A stretch of 64,000 bases of DNA from Hibiscus mutabilis (GCA_019671005.1 CM033714.1:87597909-87661908); one strand, 5' to 3'; shown: positions 23,288 through 36,952, counted from the first letter of the stretch. Made by a program: numbers and translations. Notes: a model not told the origin generated them from the letters alone.

Positions 23288-23810
23288 GTATGTTTTTGGT
23301 GATTACAAGGCACAAAATTGAACCGCTGTTGCACTCCTGATGTAATTTATATATACATTGTAGTGTTGATAGATGATAAAGTAAATGGTAATGCTCTGGA
23401 AATACTTCATTATAAACTACTACTTGAACTTAGGTGGAAGTGTCTCGAACAAGTATGAGTCTAATACGAGTATGTTCAATTGTTGTTTTCTACTAATTAG
23501 TCGGAGCAACATAGCATTGTAATATGTTGGTGTGTAAAGTTCTGCAAATTTGGTTGTTGTGATTGAAATTTTCTTTGTTTAGAAAATAATTAGTGTCATT
23601 GATCCTTTTAATATGTATGAATTTGGGATTTAGTTATTATACTTTAATGTACCTAATTTGATCATTTACTTTTATAATTTCATTAGCTAGATCAATTAGT
23701 TTATACCGTTTCTTAAATATTGATATGAATTTTGCTTTAAAAAAAATACTATTTCCAAAACAAAAGGTTCATGTTATGTTAGTGTCACACTTAGAAAATG
23801 CCCATACTCT
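23288..23810. other. 3' flank and spacer
   Basis: Probable 3' untranslated region of the preceding gene up to about 23640, then AT-rich DNA. No gene is seen. Confidence 0.4.
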
Positions 23811-25190
23811 GTGATTTATTTTAGTCACTCAATTTTTAAAATGCTCAATTTTAGTATTGAACTTTAAACATGGACTTATTTTAGTCACTCTATTATTGAA
23901 TCTTTAACACTATTATAACGTGAAAATAAAAATAATAAAAAATATATATTTTAATACACTTCATTAAAAAAAAATCAGACCTTCCCTCACCTTCACCCCC
24001 CTATCCCTTTCTCACCTCCACGGGCAATCATCTTTTTCATTTCAATAGTGCCGCTTCGGTAGGTTTTCCGACAAATCAAAACCACCGGCAACTTAAAACA
24101 ATGTTGATAGTGAGATGTAAATGGTAAATACGCGTGGGGTCCAAACTGCAGATTCCCCCATCATCTTACACTTAGATCTGAAGAAAACATCCATTGAAGC
24201 ATGTTGTTATATTGAGACAGCTTGCAGATGCTGCAATTTTTCATGGGTTTTCAATATCTGAAAATTGTTTAAAAAAACAAACAAGAACAAGAAAAGTTAC
24301 ATTTTCTTTAACAAAATAAAGAAACCATGCCCATAGGAGAAAAAAAAAAGATCTCATTCACTAAAAATACAAAGAAATATGTATAGCAACAACCTTCAGA
24401 GATGGCGTTTTGAATTTCAGCACATTTAATAACATTATGGTCATCAAGTCCTTCCTCCTCAATGAGGTAGTCGGCGTAGTCGTTTATCCCACCCGCACCG
24501 TTGTTCCTTGGAGAACCCGGAGACAGCTTCACATTGGAAACAAGAACCCATTGTAGGAGCAAAAAGGAAATTCCAATCACGGCACAAACAGTAATCAGAA
24601 TCTCCGCTCCGAGATCTGACAAAATAGAAGCCGCCATGCTAACCAACCTCCTCCCAGAGATCAAAAGACCACCAAATTCGAGTTGTTACTAAAGAAGGGA
24701 GGAGAAAGAAAGAAATAGATCTTTTTCAATAGAGATGATGAAATGGCGGAGAAGTGACAGTGTTTATATGGAGGAAAAGTTCGCGGAATTGCGTTGAAAA
24801 CTAAAGTTAAAGAAAGGAAATTTGTGAAAATAAAGATTTTTTCGGTAGTTTTGATTCGCCGGAAACTCAATGGAGCGGTCTTATTGGGATGAAGAAGATG
24901 GTTGCCTTGAAAGTGAGAAAGGTATGAGGGGTGAAAGAGCATGAGGCGAGGGAGAGTTTGATTTTTTTTTAATTTAATTTTTTTATTTAATTAAGTGTAT
25001 TAAAATATTATTAAAAAATATATTTTTATTATTTTTTATTTTTATATTATAACAATATTAGAGATTTAACGGTGGAGTAACTAAAATAGGTCAATATATA
25101 AAATATTGTTCTAAAATTGAACGTTTTGAAAGTTGAATAACCAAAATAAGTCACAAAACAAAGTTGAGTGATGATTTAAGTATTTTACCC
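23811..25190. mobile_element. Probable Pack-MULE-like element with long inverted repeats carrying a V-PPase gene fragment
   Basis: Left arm 23811-24095 and right arm about 24838-25190 are inverted copies. GTGATTTATTTTAGTCACTC matches GTGACTTATTTTGGTTATTC, and the similarity continues through AT-rich words into a GC-richer stretch where CCTATCCCTTTCTCACCTCC aligns with CTCATACCTTTCTCACTTTC and ACAAATCAAAACCACCGGCA with GCGAATCAAAACTACCGAAA. Between the arms sit the 5' leader and first exon of a vacuolar proton pyrophosphatase. The right end is plausibly GGGTAAAATACTT. The left end is eroded, so no target duplication could be confirmed. Confidence 0.6.
24394..24637 (-). pseudogene. Exon 1 fragment of a vacuolar H+-pyrophosphatase (AVP1/VHP family)
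   Basis: MAASILSDLGAEILITVCAV continues as IGISFLLLQWVLVSNVKL, the first membrane helix, then NDYADYLIEEEGLDDH and KCAEIQNAISEG. This is the N-terminus of plant type I vacuolar pyrophosphatases, up to the conserved ISEG where an intron donor (GAAG|GTTGTT at 24394/24393) follows. No second exon (the TSFLFTEY region) is found in the 1 kb downstream on this strand, and the fragment lies between the inverted arms of a mobile element. The gene is therefore a captured 5' fragment: leader, one exon and the start of an intron. The frame is intact in this piece. Confidence 0.8.
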
Positions 25191-25987
25191 TTATATTAAA
25201 TTAAATCAAAGTATAATAATTAAATCACATCTTATAAATCAATGATTTAAGTATTTTTGTGTCTTTTTCTTCTTTCCCTTTAATTTTTGCTTAGCCAACG
25301 TTAACCCTGATTTTAATGTTAGTTGCCAATCATTGGTGCTTATTATTTTTCTTGTTTTTTCATACTAGGTTCTTTATTTCTTTTTTTTTTTCTTGAGTTT
25401 TGTTTTTCAATTTTAAATAAGAATTCCTAATTTATTTTTTTGCTTTTGTGGCACGATCCTTATAGCTTTTGGTACGTTTTTCGTATACCTTTGCGGTCGT
25501 TTTGGTGATCGCACAAAAACCCTCATGACATTTGTTTTCTGATTGGTTTGTCGGAGGTTATGTATAGTTAGATCCCCTCTTGGGTAAAAGGTTGCTTGCC
25601 AATATAATCAGAATTGCGTATTGAAACAGCCTGTTAGATAGTTTGATTCGCTTACCACTTCTTTGTCACTTTGTAAAACGTCCCGGTCGATAGAGACAAG
25701 GAGTTTTTATGAAGGTTACTGAGTTTTTTTTTTTTTATGTTAGACATCACTCTCAAGGGAAATTTGATTTTTCTTTGTATCTTTGGGTTTAATATTGTTG
25801 GTTTATGTATGAGTATTTTGGTGACTATTGTCTATAATTTTCTCTCTATGCTTGAATGTGTTGTAATTCTTATTTCTTCCATTATTTTTATTAATAAAAT
25901 CCAATTGTAATTACTAAAAAAAATAAATCTAGATTTTATGATAAAAGTTCTCAAATTTATGGAAATTTATATTTGTATATTATTTTA
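25191..25987. other. Intergenic DNA, possibly an old LINE 3' tail
   Basis: No gene is seen. The plus-strand text ends near 25915 with TTTTATTAATAAAATCCAAT followed by an A-run, which looks like a polyadenylated retroposon end; the match is by resemblance only. Confidence 0.3.
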
Positions 25988-26190
25988 AGGAAAATATTTT
26001 GATACAAGTTTGTGTAAATTTTAGTTTACTTATACAAGTATTTTAATTTTAGAGTTTAGGGTTTTATGTTAGGGTTTAGGAATTTAGTGTGTAGGGTGTA
26101 GAATTTAAGGTTTATGATTAGAATATATGGTTTAAGGTTTAAGTTTTAGGGTACCGAGGTTTGGAATTTAAATTTAAAATTTTTAAAAGT
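25988..26190. repeat. MITE with telomere-like core (one end eroded)
   Basis: Begins ATTTTGATACAAGTTTGTGT and continues into diverged TTTAGGGTTTA units up to about 26160. The right inverted repeat is not clear. Confidence 0.45.
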
Positions 26191-27430
26191 CATAAGAGCC
26201 GAGGTCGATTAGCACCATTTTCAACTCTTATAAAATTGAATTATTTACATATCAACGAATTATTAATACATCTAAAAAATTAATGAATGTAAGAAATTGA
26301 ATTTAAACACAAAAAAGAGATGAAATCAGCTAGGAGAAGCTTCTATGGCTTAAATCCTCCTAAAGCCTAAGAGAAGCTTCTTACCACTTTTTCAAGAAGA
26401 AATTTTTTCTCTTGAAACTCTTGAGATAATGATTAACAGTCTAGCTATCTTGAAATTTGAATGTAAAAGATGAAGAGAACAGAGGGGATGAAATAAAGAT
26501 GATAAGAAGGAACGAGCTCAGCTTGTCTCCCTCCTTCTCACGTCCAAACAAAATCAACTAAGGAAAAACAATATTATATCATAATTATGACCAAACTAGA
26601 ATAAAGTGTAAACAAAACTGTTATTATACTATATGTCACCATCATTTCGTTAAGTCAATGATGAAACTTAACAACAGGTAAAAAAATAGAAAAAAACCTA
26701 ACGTTAAATATGATTTTGTCGAAAATAATAATTAAATGATCAAAATAGAAATACAAAAATAGATTAGATATCAAATATATAGTTTACCCTTACTTTTAAT
26801 ACGTCTTTAGACGTAAAACATTTAATTTTAATGGATTGGACATCAACATGCTAAGTTAAAAAATAGAGCACGTAATCTTCTAAAAGAAGTACGCGATTCT
26901 AATTCATTCCCACAATGATCTAAAAAATATAGTAGTAATTTCTAGTGTGTAGTAGGTGACAACAAGAGAAGATATAAAATCCACTTACATAATAGTATAA
27001 TTTTTTTAATTTTACATTGATATTAATTTATTGGACGAGTGTAAATCGATATCTTAAATCAAAAGTTGAGAATTAAGGGGAAAAAAGAGTGGATAATCTT
27101 AAGTATAAATTTGCATTCATCTGATGATACAAAATCAATATAAAACATTTTAGTTTTTACCAGTGTAAATGGATCTAACCCACAAGAGCATAAATTATGC
27201 ATTTGCAAAGCTTTAGATGCTCTTATAGTAATGGTATATAGGCAAGTTCTACTACATCTAGAACACAAGGAGGCCTTGAATTCTACTATATTTTATGTCT
27301 ACCAATCATACAATATATTAGACAAAAAACTAGGAAATGGATGGCTTGAGATTTGAGTTGGGGGATAGAAACTTGCAGTTCCCCTCTGGCTCTGATTGTT
27401 AAAATTTACTATAATCTGCAGAAATTGGTG
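26191..27430. other. Intergenic spacer downstream of the TauE/SafE gene
   Basis: AT-rich DNA without recognisable coding or RNA genes. 26640-26790 contains short words typical of dispersed plant repeats. The 3' untranslated region of the minus-strand transporter probably occupies part of 27100-27430. Confidence 0.4.
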
Positions 27431-29893
27431 CTAAGGCTGGTAGGAGCAAATGTCTTCAAATCCCATATACTCCTTTCTTTCAATCCTTTTGATCATCTTC
27501 ACTATGCCCAACCCACCTGTTGTTTATATCAGTTTTATTTGATTTAACATTTAAAGTGTTTCAAAAAAAAAGAAAAAGGACCAAAGTTTGATTATTTGCC
27601 CTTATTCTTATTTTTGAAGCACTTAAACCCTCAACATGAAACATTATAGACATTTTTTGATATTATGCCGAAAAATAATAATTACCTAATGAAATGGCAC
27701 TCCCAAAGATCATCCCAGCAAGAATAAAGATGATTATGGATGATCTCCCCAGTATTTTGATGACTTTCCCCACCACATGTTGCCCCACAAATGCAGCAAT
27801 TGTGGCCACACCGGCAAGGTAAGCAGCTGTTTGGTTCAACAATGTGTAGCCATTTTTATATCTCTATCAGATTTTAAACGAATCAAGCATTCAAGCATAG
27901 GGATATAGATATAGTACCGTAAGGAATTGGAAATCTTCTCAGAAGATAATATTCGACCACTGACATCGACGCTGAGAATAGCATTGCAAATGTGGATGTT
28001 GCACTTGATACCTACACAGCATTTTGTAACAGTTTGCACATTAACGGGGATAGTACCAAGTCCAATATCTCTATGCTTTTGTATTATATTCATATACTCG
28101 AATATGAATATAAATATAAATGCTTCATAAAACAGTAAAAATTCCAGAAAACTTGTCATTCAAGTAAGATAAATAAGAGAGAAGCCTTTGAGAAGGGATT
28201 GGAATCACCTGTGGGGGGATTCCCATCTCTAAGAAAAGAGGACCCAAAATGAAGCCTCCTCCAAGACCAAGCATCCCACCAAGTACACCAGCCAAAACAC
28301 CAAATCCACAGTAAATCACAAGCTTGTGAACTCGCCAGTTTGCCACTACATCCCCTTTCGATGCTATTTTTCTCCGCCCTTTGTAGAGGTACACCGCCTC
28401 ATACGCCGACGCACCGACCGTCACCGGAATCTAAAACCAACGTTTAATCAATCACATAACGCAGGTTTCACGAAGAATGTGTTGAGTTTTGAAATTTTTA
28501 AATACCTGTAAGAAATTTAACACCCAGTATCCTACCGAACATGTTGTCGAATAATTCTGTGTTCAAAACATATTCAGATTTTGTTTTAGTTGGAGGATGC
28601 TAAAAATACACACAACTTGTTATTGTACAGGAAATCGAAATCGGTCAGACCTTGGCAATTTGTAAAGCAAGGACTAAAATCCAAACAACAACGAGAAGTC
28701 CAAGTTCTTTCCAGCATATATTCTCAACAAGAGACACCTGAAGAATATGAGAAATAATGGATTATTGGGGAAAAATTGTGATTTTGGAAACAAAAGAGTG
28801 AAATTTACCTTGGTTTTTTCTACTTTGTTTTCTGTGGTAACTTCGTGTTCACTTAATTGTAGCTGTCGTGCAGTTTCCTATCAAAATCAGACCATAGCAT
28901 CAAGTAAGCTGAATCACATGGCTGCATACATAAGCTTAGGCCTACAAAAGTAGATATATTGAACCACCTTTTCCTTGATTGTTTCCTTTTTCCATGTATC
29001 AGCACCTTTGATGAATGACTTAGTTGACATGCCTGCGAATCCGTATAGGCTATCAAAAAACACGAATTCCCGAGAGCGAACACGAAGAGAATAATCGGAA
29101 TCGAAGCATTTCATACCTATGAAGACAAGGATTAGCAGAACTGTGATCATCCAATCGGCAAAGATGACATTGAAGCCAACCCCAATGCTAATTCCTAGAA
29201 CCAACATTGGTTGAAATAGAAGGGCCAGATCATAGTCAATCAGAGGCAATTCAAGTGTAGGATGCCTTTGCCTTATGTTGTAACACACTGTTGCAGCTGC
29301 TGCACCAGTTATCATACCTAACCAGAAGGCAAAAAAGAAAGAAATCAAATGGTTTATGATGTTTCGAAATGTAGGAAATTCCGAAACTTTGGACCTGTTG
29401 GATGGGGAAAAATGGATATGTTCTTACATTTAGAGATGGCTGTTGATGATTTGGGATCAAACCCTATGATTAAGGCAAGCATGGGAACGAAAATGCCTCC
29501 TCCACCAACACCTCCAACACTTCCAAATGCAGCCCCAAGGAATCCAAGTACTGAACCCACCACAATTTCCCAGCTAAATCTCATTCTCTGTGGACAAAAG
29601 AAAAAAAATCTCATAGTTAGAAGACATCCCCAGATTCAGCAGACGACGAAAGAAACGACATAAAAAAATATCGGTCTTACTGGCCAATGATGTTCATAAC
29701 GTTGTCTATGGGTAAGCTCCAAATACTTGAATGCTTTCTGAACATAGTTGTTCTCCGGGGACTGATTGGAACTTGAATCTTGGTGACTCAAACTTGGTTC
29801 TGCCGTAACAAGCTCCAATACCATGGCAACGAATCCGAGCAACATTATAGCTGTAAATTTTAACCACCATACTTTTGATCGAGCAGCCAACAT
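27431..29893 (-). CDS. TauE/SafE family anion (sulfite/sulfonate-type) exporter-like membrane protein
   Basis: Plant member of the TauE/SafE transporter family, whose bacterial members export sulfite or organosulfur compounds. Eleven exons: 29893-29681, 29587-29428, 29317-29117, 29032-28968, 28877-28809, 28737-28651, 28556-28506, 28430-28209, 28011-27918, 27826-27686 and 27516-27431. All are GT-AG and their lengths sum to 1,389 bases (462 residues) with every phase correct. An N-terminal signal-like hydrophobic segment (KFTAIMLLGFVAMVLELV) is followed by two duplicated domains. Their signatures are GSVGGVGGGGIFVPML in the first and GGMLGLGGGFILGPLFLEMG in the second, separated by a polar loop (STKSFIKGADTW, HEVTTENKVEKTK). 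The end is KEYMGFEDICSYQP. The start at 29893 is chosen because homologues begin near here; an in-frame Met at 29953 is possible. The gene appears fully functional. The transported substrate is unknown. Confidence 0.93.
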
Positions 29894-29953
29894 GTTGCTT
29901 AATCTTAACATCCTTTCTTTCTCTGAAATATCCAATTTTGTTGAACTCAACAT

Positions 29954-31555
29954 GAATCCAAAACATTAAAACAGACAGAATATACGATGTTTGAACTCAA
30001 ACTTGGACATAATATGCCCCATGTTTAGTACAACCAACATAAAGTCACAATCAAAACCATTCAAGTAGACATTTTTGGAAGCAGTTTGCAGGATCATAGA
30101 CAAACAGATGAAGTTTGTTCTTGATTGGTTTTGTTTAGAACAAATAAAAAAACAAGACGGGAAAATAAAGCCAAACTAAAGTAAGAAGTTAAGACCGAAG
30201 AGATAAACAGGTTGTGCCTTACTTTTGCTGTTCTTGAAGTGAAGAAAATATCCGTGTAATGATGCAAAATTTTCTTGGGAATTAAGTAATTTTTGGAGAT
30301 TCTGTAGATTGGATGGTGTAGCGGTCGTGGTGTTCACATGGTTTTGTGGTAAACATTTTATAAATGGATTAATCCAACAAATAATGCCAACTAAAAATGC
30401 CGGGCTGAAATAATTGTATTAGTTTCAATCATTTGTTGCATTTTACAAGTTATTTATTTATCTTAAGCTTTATTAATGGCACCAAAGCAACACTTTCTGT
30501 CATTGTTGTTTTTCCTTCCAATATTACGATGGAGTAGTCAATCTATCAAGGGTTGATTTCTTATTTCTTAGAAGTGAGTTTAATTTTTTATTATTGAGTT
30601 TATGTTATATAATTTATATTAGATGTTAGAATATCGATTCTAATTAATTCTATTATATATTCATATATTCTAATATATATTTCATTTTATTTATATGTTT
30701 TGTGATTTTATGAACCAATGAGTGGTCTCGACAGGAAGAGAGGATGATGTTCATCTTAAGAGACCTGCAAAATGTCTGTGTATCAATAAATATTACATTG
30801 TAATCACCTTAAAACTATTAAAAAATAATATAATTTTATTTAGAATATATTATATATTGTATTAATACTTAATATTATTTTTTATATTTCTATTTAGTTA
30901 CTTTTATTTGTTTTATTTGCATCTCTATTAAAAAAAAAGTAAGGAGTTATAAACTTGAAAAACACGGCCTAGGTTGCGTCATGCATATGAAAGTATGAAC
31001 GAGTTATATAATTTTTTTCAATCTTTTGATAAAGCACATACACAATGCAAATAAAATTAATTGAACTAAAATATTTTAGATTTTTTTTTACTTAGACCAC
31101 TTGTTAGATTCATGATTATTAAAATTTTTAAATACTTGGTTTCGATGGAAATAACTCTAATGGGAAATCCAAATGGACACGGGGACAAAATGACCCCACC
31201 CTCTAAAACACTTGCATCATGTGAACAACTTTTATGACTGTGCCAACCCTTTTTTGTTTTTTGTTTTCGTTTTCTTCAACAATGTCACCAATAATGAAAC
31301 CCAAAGCATGATCAATTCAGCTGAACATTCATACTCTCGAGCCTAGTTAAAATTATCTCTTTTAAGACTAATAATCTTTTTAATCTTTCTAATAATATGA
31401 GAATCAATGAACTGTTGTAAATATTGAGATTCAAAATTTATATTTATTGACATTTTATTTATAAAGAAAAAAAGTCTAAATCATTTGAACTGGCTCCAGA
31501 AAATATCTAAAAGAGATTATAATTTATTTAATAAAAACATTAGAATGAAAGGGTG
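29954..31555. other. Promoter side of the TauE/SafE gene and AT-rich spacer
   Basis: The leader of the minus-strand gene may include spliced untranslated sequence up to about 30250. Beyond that there is no coding signal. Confidence 0.35.
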
Positions 31556-31687
31556 GGGTTTGTTGAAAATATGCTTTAGAATCTACTAAGAATCACGTCA
31601 AAGATATGCAAGTTGTTAGGAAGATTTATTTTTTAAATTCAAACTTTTATTTTGATTATTTTAGAATAGTTTGAATCATGATTTTCT

Positions 31688-34600
31688 TGTTGTGAATAAA
31701 ATAAGAAAGAACAAGAGAGATGGATAAGAATAAAGATGAGAGACAAAGAGAGAGACTTGTATTATATTCTCAATGTAGTGTTGTATATAATGCTTTCTCT
31801 AAACTCTATACTTATAGGCATAAGATGGAAACCCTAATTTCAATGAGTATTAAAGCCTAATAATAAAGTACATTTAAGTCTCATTTAATATATGAATATC
31901 CACCATAAATAAAGATATTCATAATACTCCCCCTTGGATATTCATGAAGATAACGTGCCTCGTTAAAACTTTACTAAGATAAAACCTTGTGGGAAAAAAA
32001 TCTTAGTGAAGGAAAAAGAGTACACACATTTTGATACGCATAACATGTTGCCTCATTAAAAACCTTACCAGGAAAACCTATTGTGACAAAACCTCGGTTA
32101 AGGAAAAAAGAGTGCAACACGTATTTACTTCCCCTCATGAAAGCATCATATAAGATCTTTGAATCTTCATAATTCAATCTTGAATATAATCTTCAAATAT
32201 TGAAGTAGACTATGCACTGGTGAATAGATATTTCAAATTACTACTTGAAAGGATTCATCAAATACTATTCTTCTGAAGATCATGAGGGACGAAACTTTGA
32301 AGAAATATGTTTCATTTTTCAAATTTGATGTATCCACCTTTTGATTGAGATATAAATTTTGCATTATCTCTACACAAGGTAGCTTGCATCTTATCTTGTG
32401 AAAGCAATTCACATATCTTCTGGATATGTTTAGCCAAACACATATTTCGGCTTTGCCTCGTGCATAACAATTATTTATATGATTTGGAGAGGCATCGAGT
32501 TTCGAAAGATCTAAAGTTAATGGTCTCGTAACACTTAGATAGTACTTCTAGACCAATTAAGATCTGATGCATAGAAATTATTTTTCGACTTTGCTTTTTG
32601 CTCAACGGATGTGCATTATACATGTAAAGTCTCTTTAAAAATTTTTCTATGTATGTCGACTGATGCACAATGATTTTATTGTCAGTGAGATCTCTTCATG
32701 AGTCCCAATGATATTCAAATCATCAATATACACAGTAACAATAAAAAATTCAGAGTTAAACCTCTTAATAAAAATGCTCGAGGAAATTGAATCATTTTTA
32801 TAGCCTTTCGCTAATAAGTATTCACTGAGGCGATTATACAACGTGCACCCAAGTTGTTTTAATCCATAAATAGATATGTTCAATTTGATTGAATAATGTT
32901 CTCGACAACTTGAATTAACTGCTTCTGGCAGTCTAAATCCTTCCAGAAGGTTCATGCAAATGTTATTGTCAAGAGGCTCATACAAATAAGATGTAACAAC
33001 ATTCATTACGAGGAGACTAAGTCTTTTATTGCCAGACTAATAAAAATCTAAAAGTAGTTGCATCCACCACCGATGAGTATGTTTCCTCATAATCGATTCT
33101 AAGTCTTTGTGAGAATCCTTATGCAACCAAACGAGCTTTATATCTCGCGATTTTCCCTTTTTCATTTCTATTTCTCACAAAGGATCATTTATATTCACGG
33201 GCCTTACAAATTTCGATGTACAGACTATAGGCCCAAATACTTTTATTTTCGAAAGGAATTTTAGTTTCGCCTCAATTGCCTCTTTCCATTTTGGCCAATA
33301 ATTTCTTTCTTTACATTGTTCAATTGACAATAGTTCATGATCCACATCATCAGCTAAAATTTCTAGTGCTATATTGCATACAAATGTATTATCGACGTCG
33401 ATTTGATTTCGGTTCCACTTATTAACAAACTTGACATAATCTATTGAGATCTCTTTATTATCAGGTACCCGAGTCATGTCAATGTCTCTATTGGAGACCT
33501 TTTAATATCTTTTAGAGATTTTCATAATACGTTGATTACTCGACCAGACTATCATAAAAATATAGCTTCTTTTCTTTTTCGAATATTTTTATTTTTGAAA
33601 CCTACTTGTCTACCATGCTTCAGGCGTGAGTTAGACTCATTAGCAACTAGAGTTTGTCCTTTCAGGACATCAACTTTAATTGGGGCATTCATAGCTGGTA
33701 TATGTGACTTAGTCACTCTTTTAGGGTTAGCAAAAGCATCTGACAATTGATTTGCTAAGTTTTGCAAATGAATTATCCTTTGAACTTCTAGTTCACATTT
33801 GTTGAGTATGTGGATCAAAATGAGAGAATGATAATTCAAATCAACTTATTTCTTTTCCCAACTAAATATTTTCTCTCCCTAATATTAAGAAAATTGACTC
33901 ATTAAAATGACAGTCAGCAAAGCGAACTATAAATAAATTCCCTATAAGAAGCTTAAGATATTTAATTATCAAGGGGAATTCGAATCCGACATATATTCCT
34001 AACCTCTTTTGAGGACCCATATTTGTGCATTGTGGTAGAGCAATTAGAACATATACCGCAAACCAAAAATTCTAAGATGAGAAATATTTGGTTCCTGACC
34101 AAAAACCATTTGTAATAGGGATAACTTATGATAATTTGTTGGCCGAATGCGAATTAATGATGTTGCATGTAAAATGACATGTCACCAGCATTATCAAGAC
34201 GAATTGTCTTTATGAGGTAATCTGGAAATGTGCTCGTAATTTTATCAATTGAGCAAGTAACCTCGCAAACGCCAAATTGCATGTTGATAACAAGAATATA
34301 TATGACCATCTAGTCGATGCATCGATGAAAAGTGTAAAATATCTAGATGGTCTTTAAGAAGTGTGTATGAGCCTACATATATCACCCTATATCTATTCTA
34401 GAAAATTAATAAATTCATAATCTATCTTAACCGAAGATGGTTGAATAATCAGTTTGCTTTGAGAGCAAGCATCACATGAAAAACATTACTTTGAAGAATC
34501 TGTCAATTCTTCAATGAATGACCACATGAAGTGTCAATAATTTTTTTGTATCATAATTGAACCGGGATGGCCTAATCGGTCATGCCAAATAATAAAGTTA

Positions 34601-36231
34601 TCAGTAAACTTCTAGTTACAATAGCATGAGCTTCAGTTTGTACTAATGCTTTTGTAATACAATCCGGATGACAGTGCATGTAATTTTGTCAAGATTCTCT
34701 TATTGCCTTGGGTTATACTCGGAAGTAATCATATTCTTCAAAGGATAATAAAAAATGTTTTAACATATTTAAATATATAATATAAAAACATAAATAAATA
34801 ATATGTAACACAAATTAACAAAAAGTAAAATAAATTAAAAGATCAATTATTCTTTCCAGAGATTATAAGAAATAAAATAAATGGCGAATTATTCCCTTCA
34901 AGGGTTATGAGGAAATCAACAATATCAATTGAGATGACCAACAACACCATAATTATTTTCGCCATTTTCGTAAATAAAATTTGTTTATATTTTCTTTCCT
35001 TTATCATTCATGATTATGGATAAAGGTTCATAATGGTTTGTATCATTGTATAAAAATTTCACTTTCTTAATATATTCTTGTCATCTTTATAAACTCACTT
35101 CTGGTGGTTATAAGTATTCTTAAAATGATCATCTTGTCCATATCTATGTTCATGACCTTAATTGCGACTACAATTGCTAATGTGACATTTATTCTTTCCG
35201 CTATAAAATGTCATATTCACTTCAAGGAATGAGGCGGAGCCAATAGGTCTTTAAATTTTTTTTACGATATTGTGTCTGCATGACAACATTGTTTGCGTAA
35301 AAAGTAGAGTATGTTTTTCAAGCATATCCTCATCGGTGATACTCTGACCACAAATTTTCAATTTATTTTGAAGTATTCATACAACTGAGTTTTATTCACT
35401 AACCATATAGTGAATTATCATGTTTGCATTCACTTTAGAAAATGAAACAAATTCAATAATCACATGGAATAAACATCATGCTTGCATTCACTTCAGGAAA
35501 TGTCTCCCATAAAAATTCTTGGATCAGGATAAATTTTCGTAACTTGAAGTTGGGAAAAGTCTATAGTCGAGTTTTTCGACACAGAAGAATTATTGCTTTC
35601 AAGCAAATATAGACTTTATAACAGTCATACTCTCAAAGAATAATTGATCAACCAATATATATAATACTTACCATACTTAAAAATCAAGGAGTCAAGTAAA
35701 GAACTTATAGGTGTCCAATTTGCCTTCAGTCTTCTTCTTTTGATTGAGGTTTTCAATCCAATAAAGAACCAACCACTAAATTGAATATTAGAACGAATTA
35801 ATAATCAAATAATATATCAAATACACTAACCTTAATATAAGAGTGATTAACCAACCACTAAATTGATATATAAATAAGAAAGCATACTAGACTTTCTAAG
35901 CTAAGTTGAATATACGGTAGATGTAGTCACCAATATCATGTTGAAATCTTTTTCAGGAATTGCCGACAAGAACCACGGTAATTAAGAGAGATCGTGTTGA
36001 TAACGTGTTGTGAATAAAATAAAGAAGAACAAGAGAGATGGACAAGAACAAAGATGAGAGACAAATAGAAAGACTTGTATTATATTTGTATACAATGCTT
36101 TCTCTAAACTCTAGATTTATAGGCATAAGATAAAAACCATAATTTCAATGGGTATTAAAGCTTAATAATAAAATACATTGAAGTATCATTTAGTATACGG
36201 ATATCCACCATAAATAAATATATTCATAACA
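31688..36231 (-). mobile_element. Ty1/Copia LTR retrotransposon inserted in the 5' LTR of the older element
   Basis: LTRs are 31688-31926 and 36006-36231, both beginning TGTTGTGAATAAAATAA on the plus strand. The 5-bp target duplication TTTCT is perfect (31683-31687 and 36232-36236). The coding strand is minus: the 5' LTR is the right copy, and the purine tract CCAAGGGGGAG lies next to the left LTR (about 31927-31937). The interior reads gag, integrase and reverse transcriptase from right to left, all broken by stops and frameshifts. Confidence 0.85.
32471..35250 (-). pseudogene. Decayed Copia gag-pol of the inner element
   Basis: Recognisable pieces in minus-strand order: a possible gag knuckle region near 35200, the pre-integrase Cys text (CDACSQSKLIIQPSS) near 34460, integrase text near 34000, the linker MTRVPDNKEISIDYVKFVNK with YWPKWKEAIEAKL (33477-33175), the reverse transcriptase core DVVT-like YLYEPLDNNICMN, SIYGLKQLGCTLYNRLSEYL and TVYIDDLNIIGTHEEI (33006-32647), and HQSTYIEKFLKRLYM (32668-32471). 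The catalytic YIDD is present, but many stops and frame changes make it non-functional. Confidence 0.8.
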
Positions 36232-36325
36232 TTTCTAGATTTTTTATTATTTTTTGATAGCTTATTGTTACAAATTGCTCTATAAATTAAGCATTCAACA
36301 TTTAATAAAAAATATGCTCTCATAT

Positions 36326-36831
36326 TAGGGATGAGCATTTTACCCGATTCGGTTGGGTTCTGACCCGGCCCGGCCCGATCAGGTCAAATTTTTTAATAAA
36401 AAAATCGAGTTCGATTGGGGTCGGATTTTTTTATCGAGGGTGAACTCGGGTAGGGTTCGGGTCAAGGGTGGAAAATACTCGACCCGAGACTAATTGTGTA
36501 ATTTTACCCTAAATTTTTTAGGGATATTTATAATAGTACTCACTCTTTATATATTTTTATAAATGGATCCATAAAATTGAATTTTTATTTACAATTTAGT
36601 CTTTCAAATTATAATTTTTTATGATTAAGTCCCCTAAAAATATTTTTTTTACAATTAGGTCCCTAAAATTAATTTTTTTCTATAGGTCGGGTCGGGTTTA
36701 GTATATTTATTTTTGGGTCAAGTCGGATCAATTTTTTTTTGAAAAATGTTCATGTCGGGTTTATAGTATTTATTTTCGGGTCGGGTTGAGTGGGCCAAAA
36801 TCTGACCCAACCTGACCCGTGCCCATCCCTA
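36326..36831. mobile_element. hAT-like MITE inserted in the older Copia LTR
   Basis: The ends are TAGGGATGAGCATTTTACCC (left) and, reverse complemented, TAGGGATGGGCACGGGTCAG (right). The flanks TCTCATAT (36318-36325) and TATCATAT (36832-36839) form an 8-bp duplication with one mismatch, as for hAT elements. The intact 3' LTR (about 38008-38030) shows the empty site CCCATATAATC. The interior repeats GGGTCGGGTT words in both orientations. Confidence 0.75.
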
Positions 36832-36952
36832 TATCATATAATCTTTTTTTGCTTTTCTTTGATATTTCTTTTTCATACAGTTTATTTTTTTCATACACTT
36901 TAAAGCCAACAAATTGACATCTGAGCTCTTTATCTTGAGGGATCTATCAGAA

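Noticed and set aside
33532..33750. Plus-strand frame with LPCFRRELDSLATRV
   Set aside because: It is the antisense of the inner Copia pol (minus-strand text LKGQTLVANESNSRLKHGR) and has no independent support.
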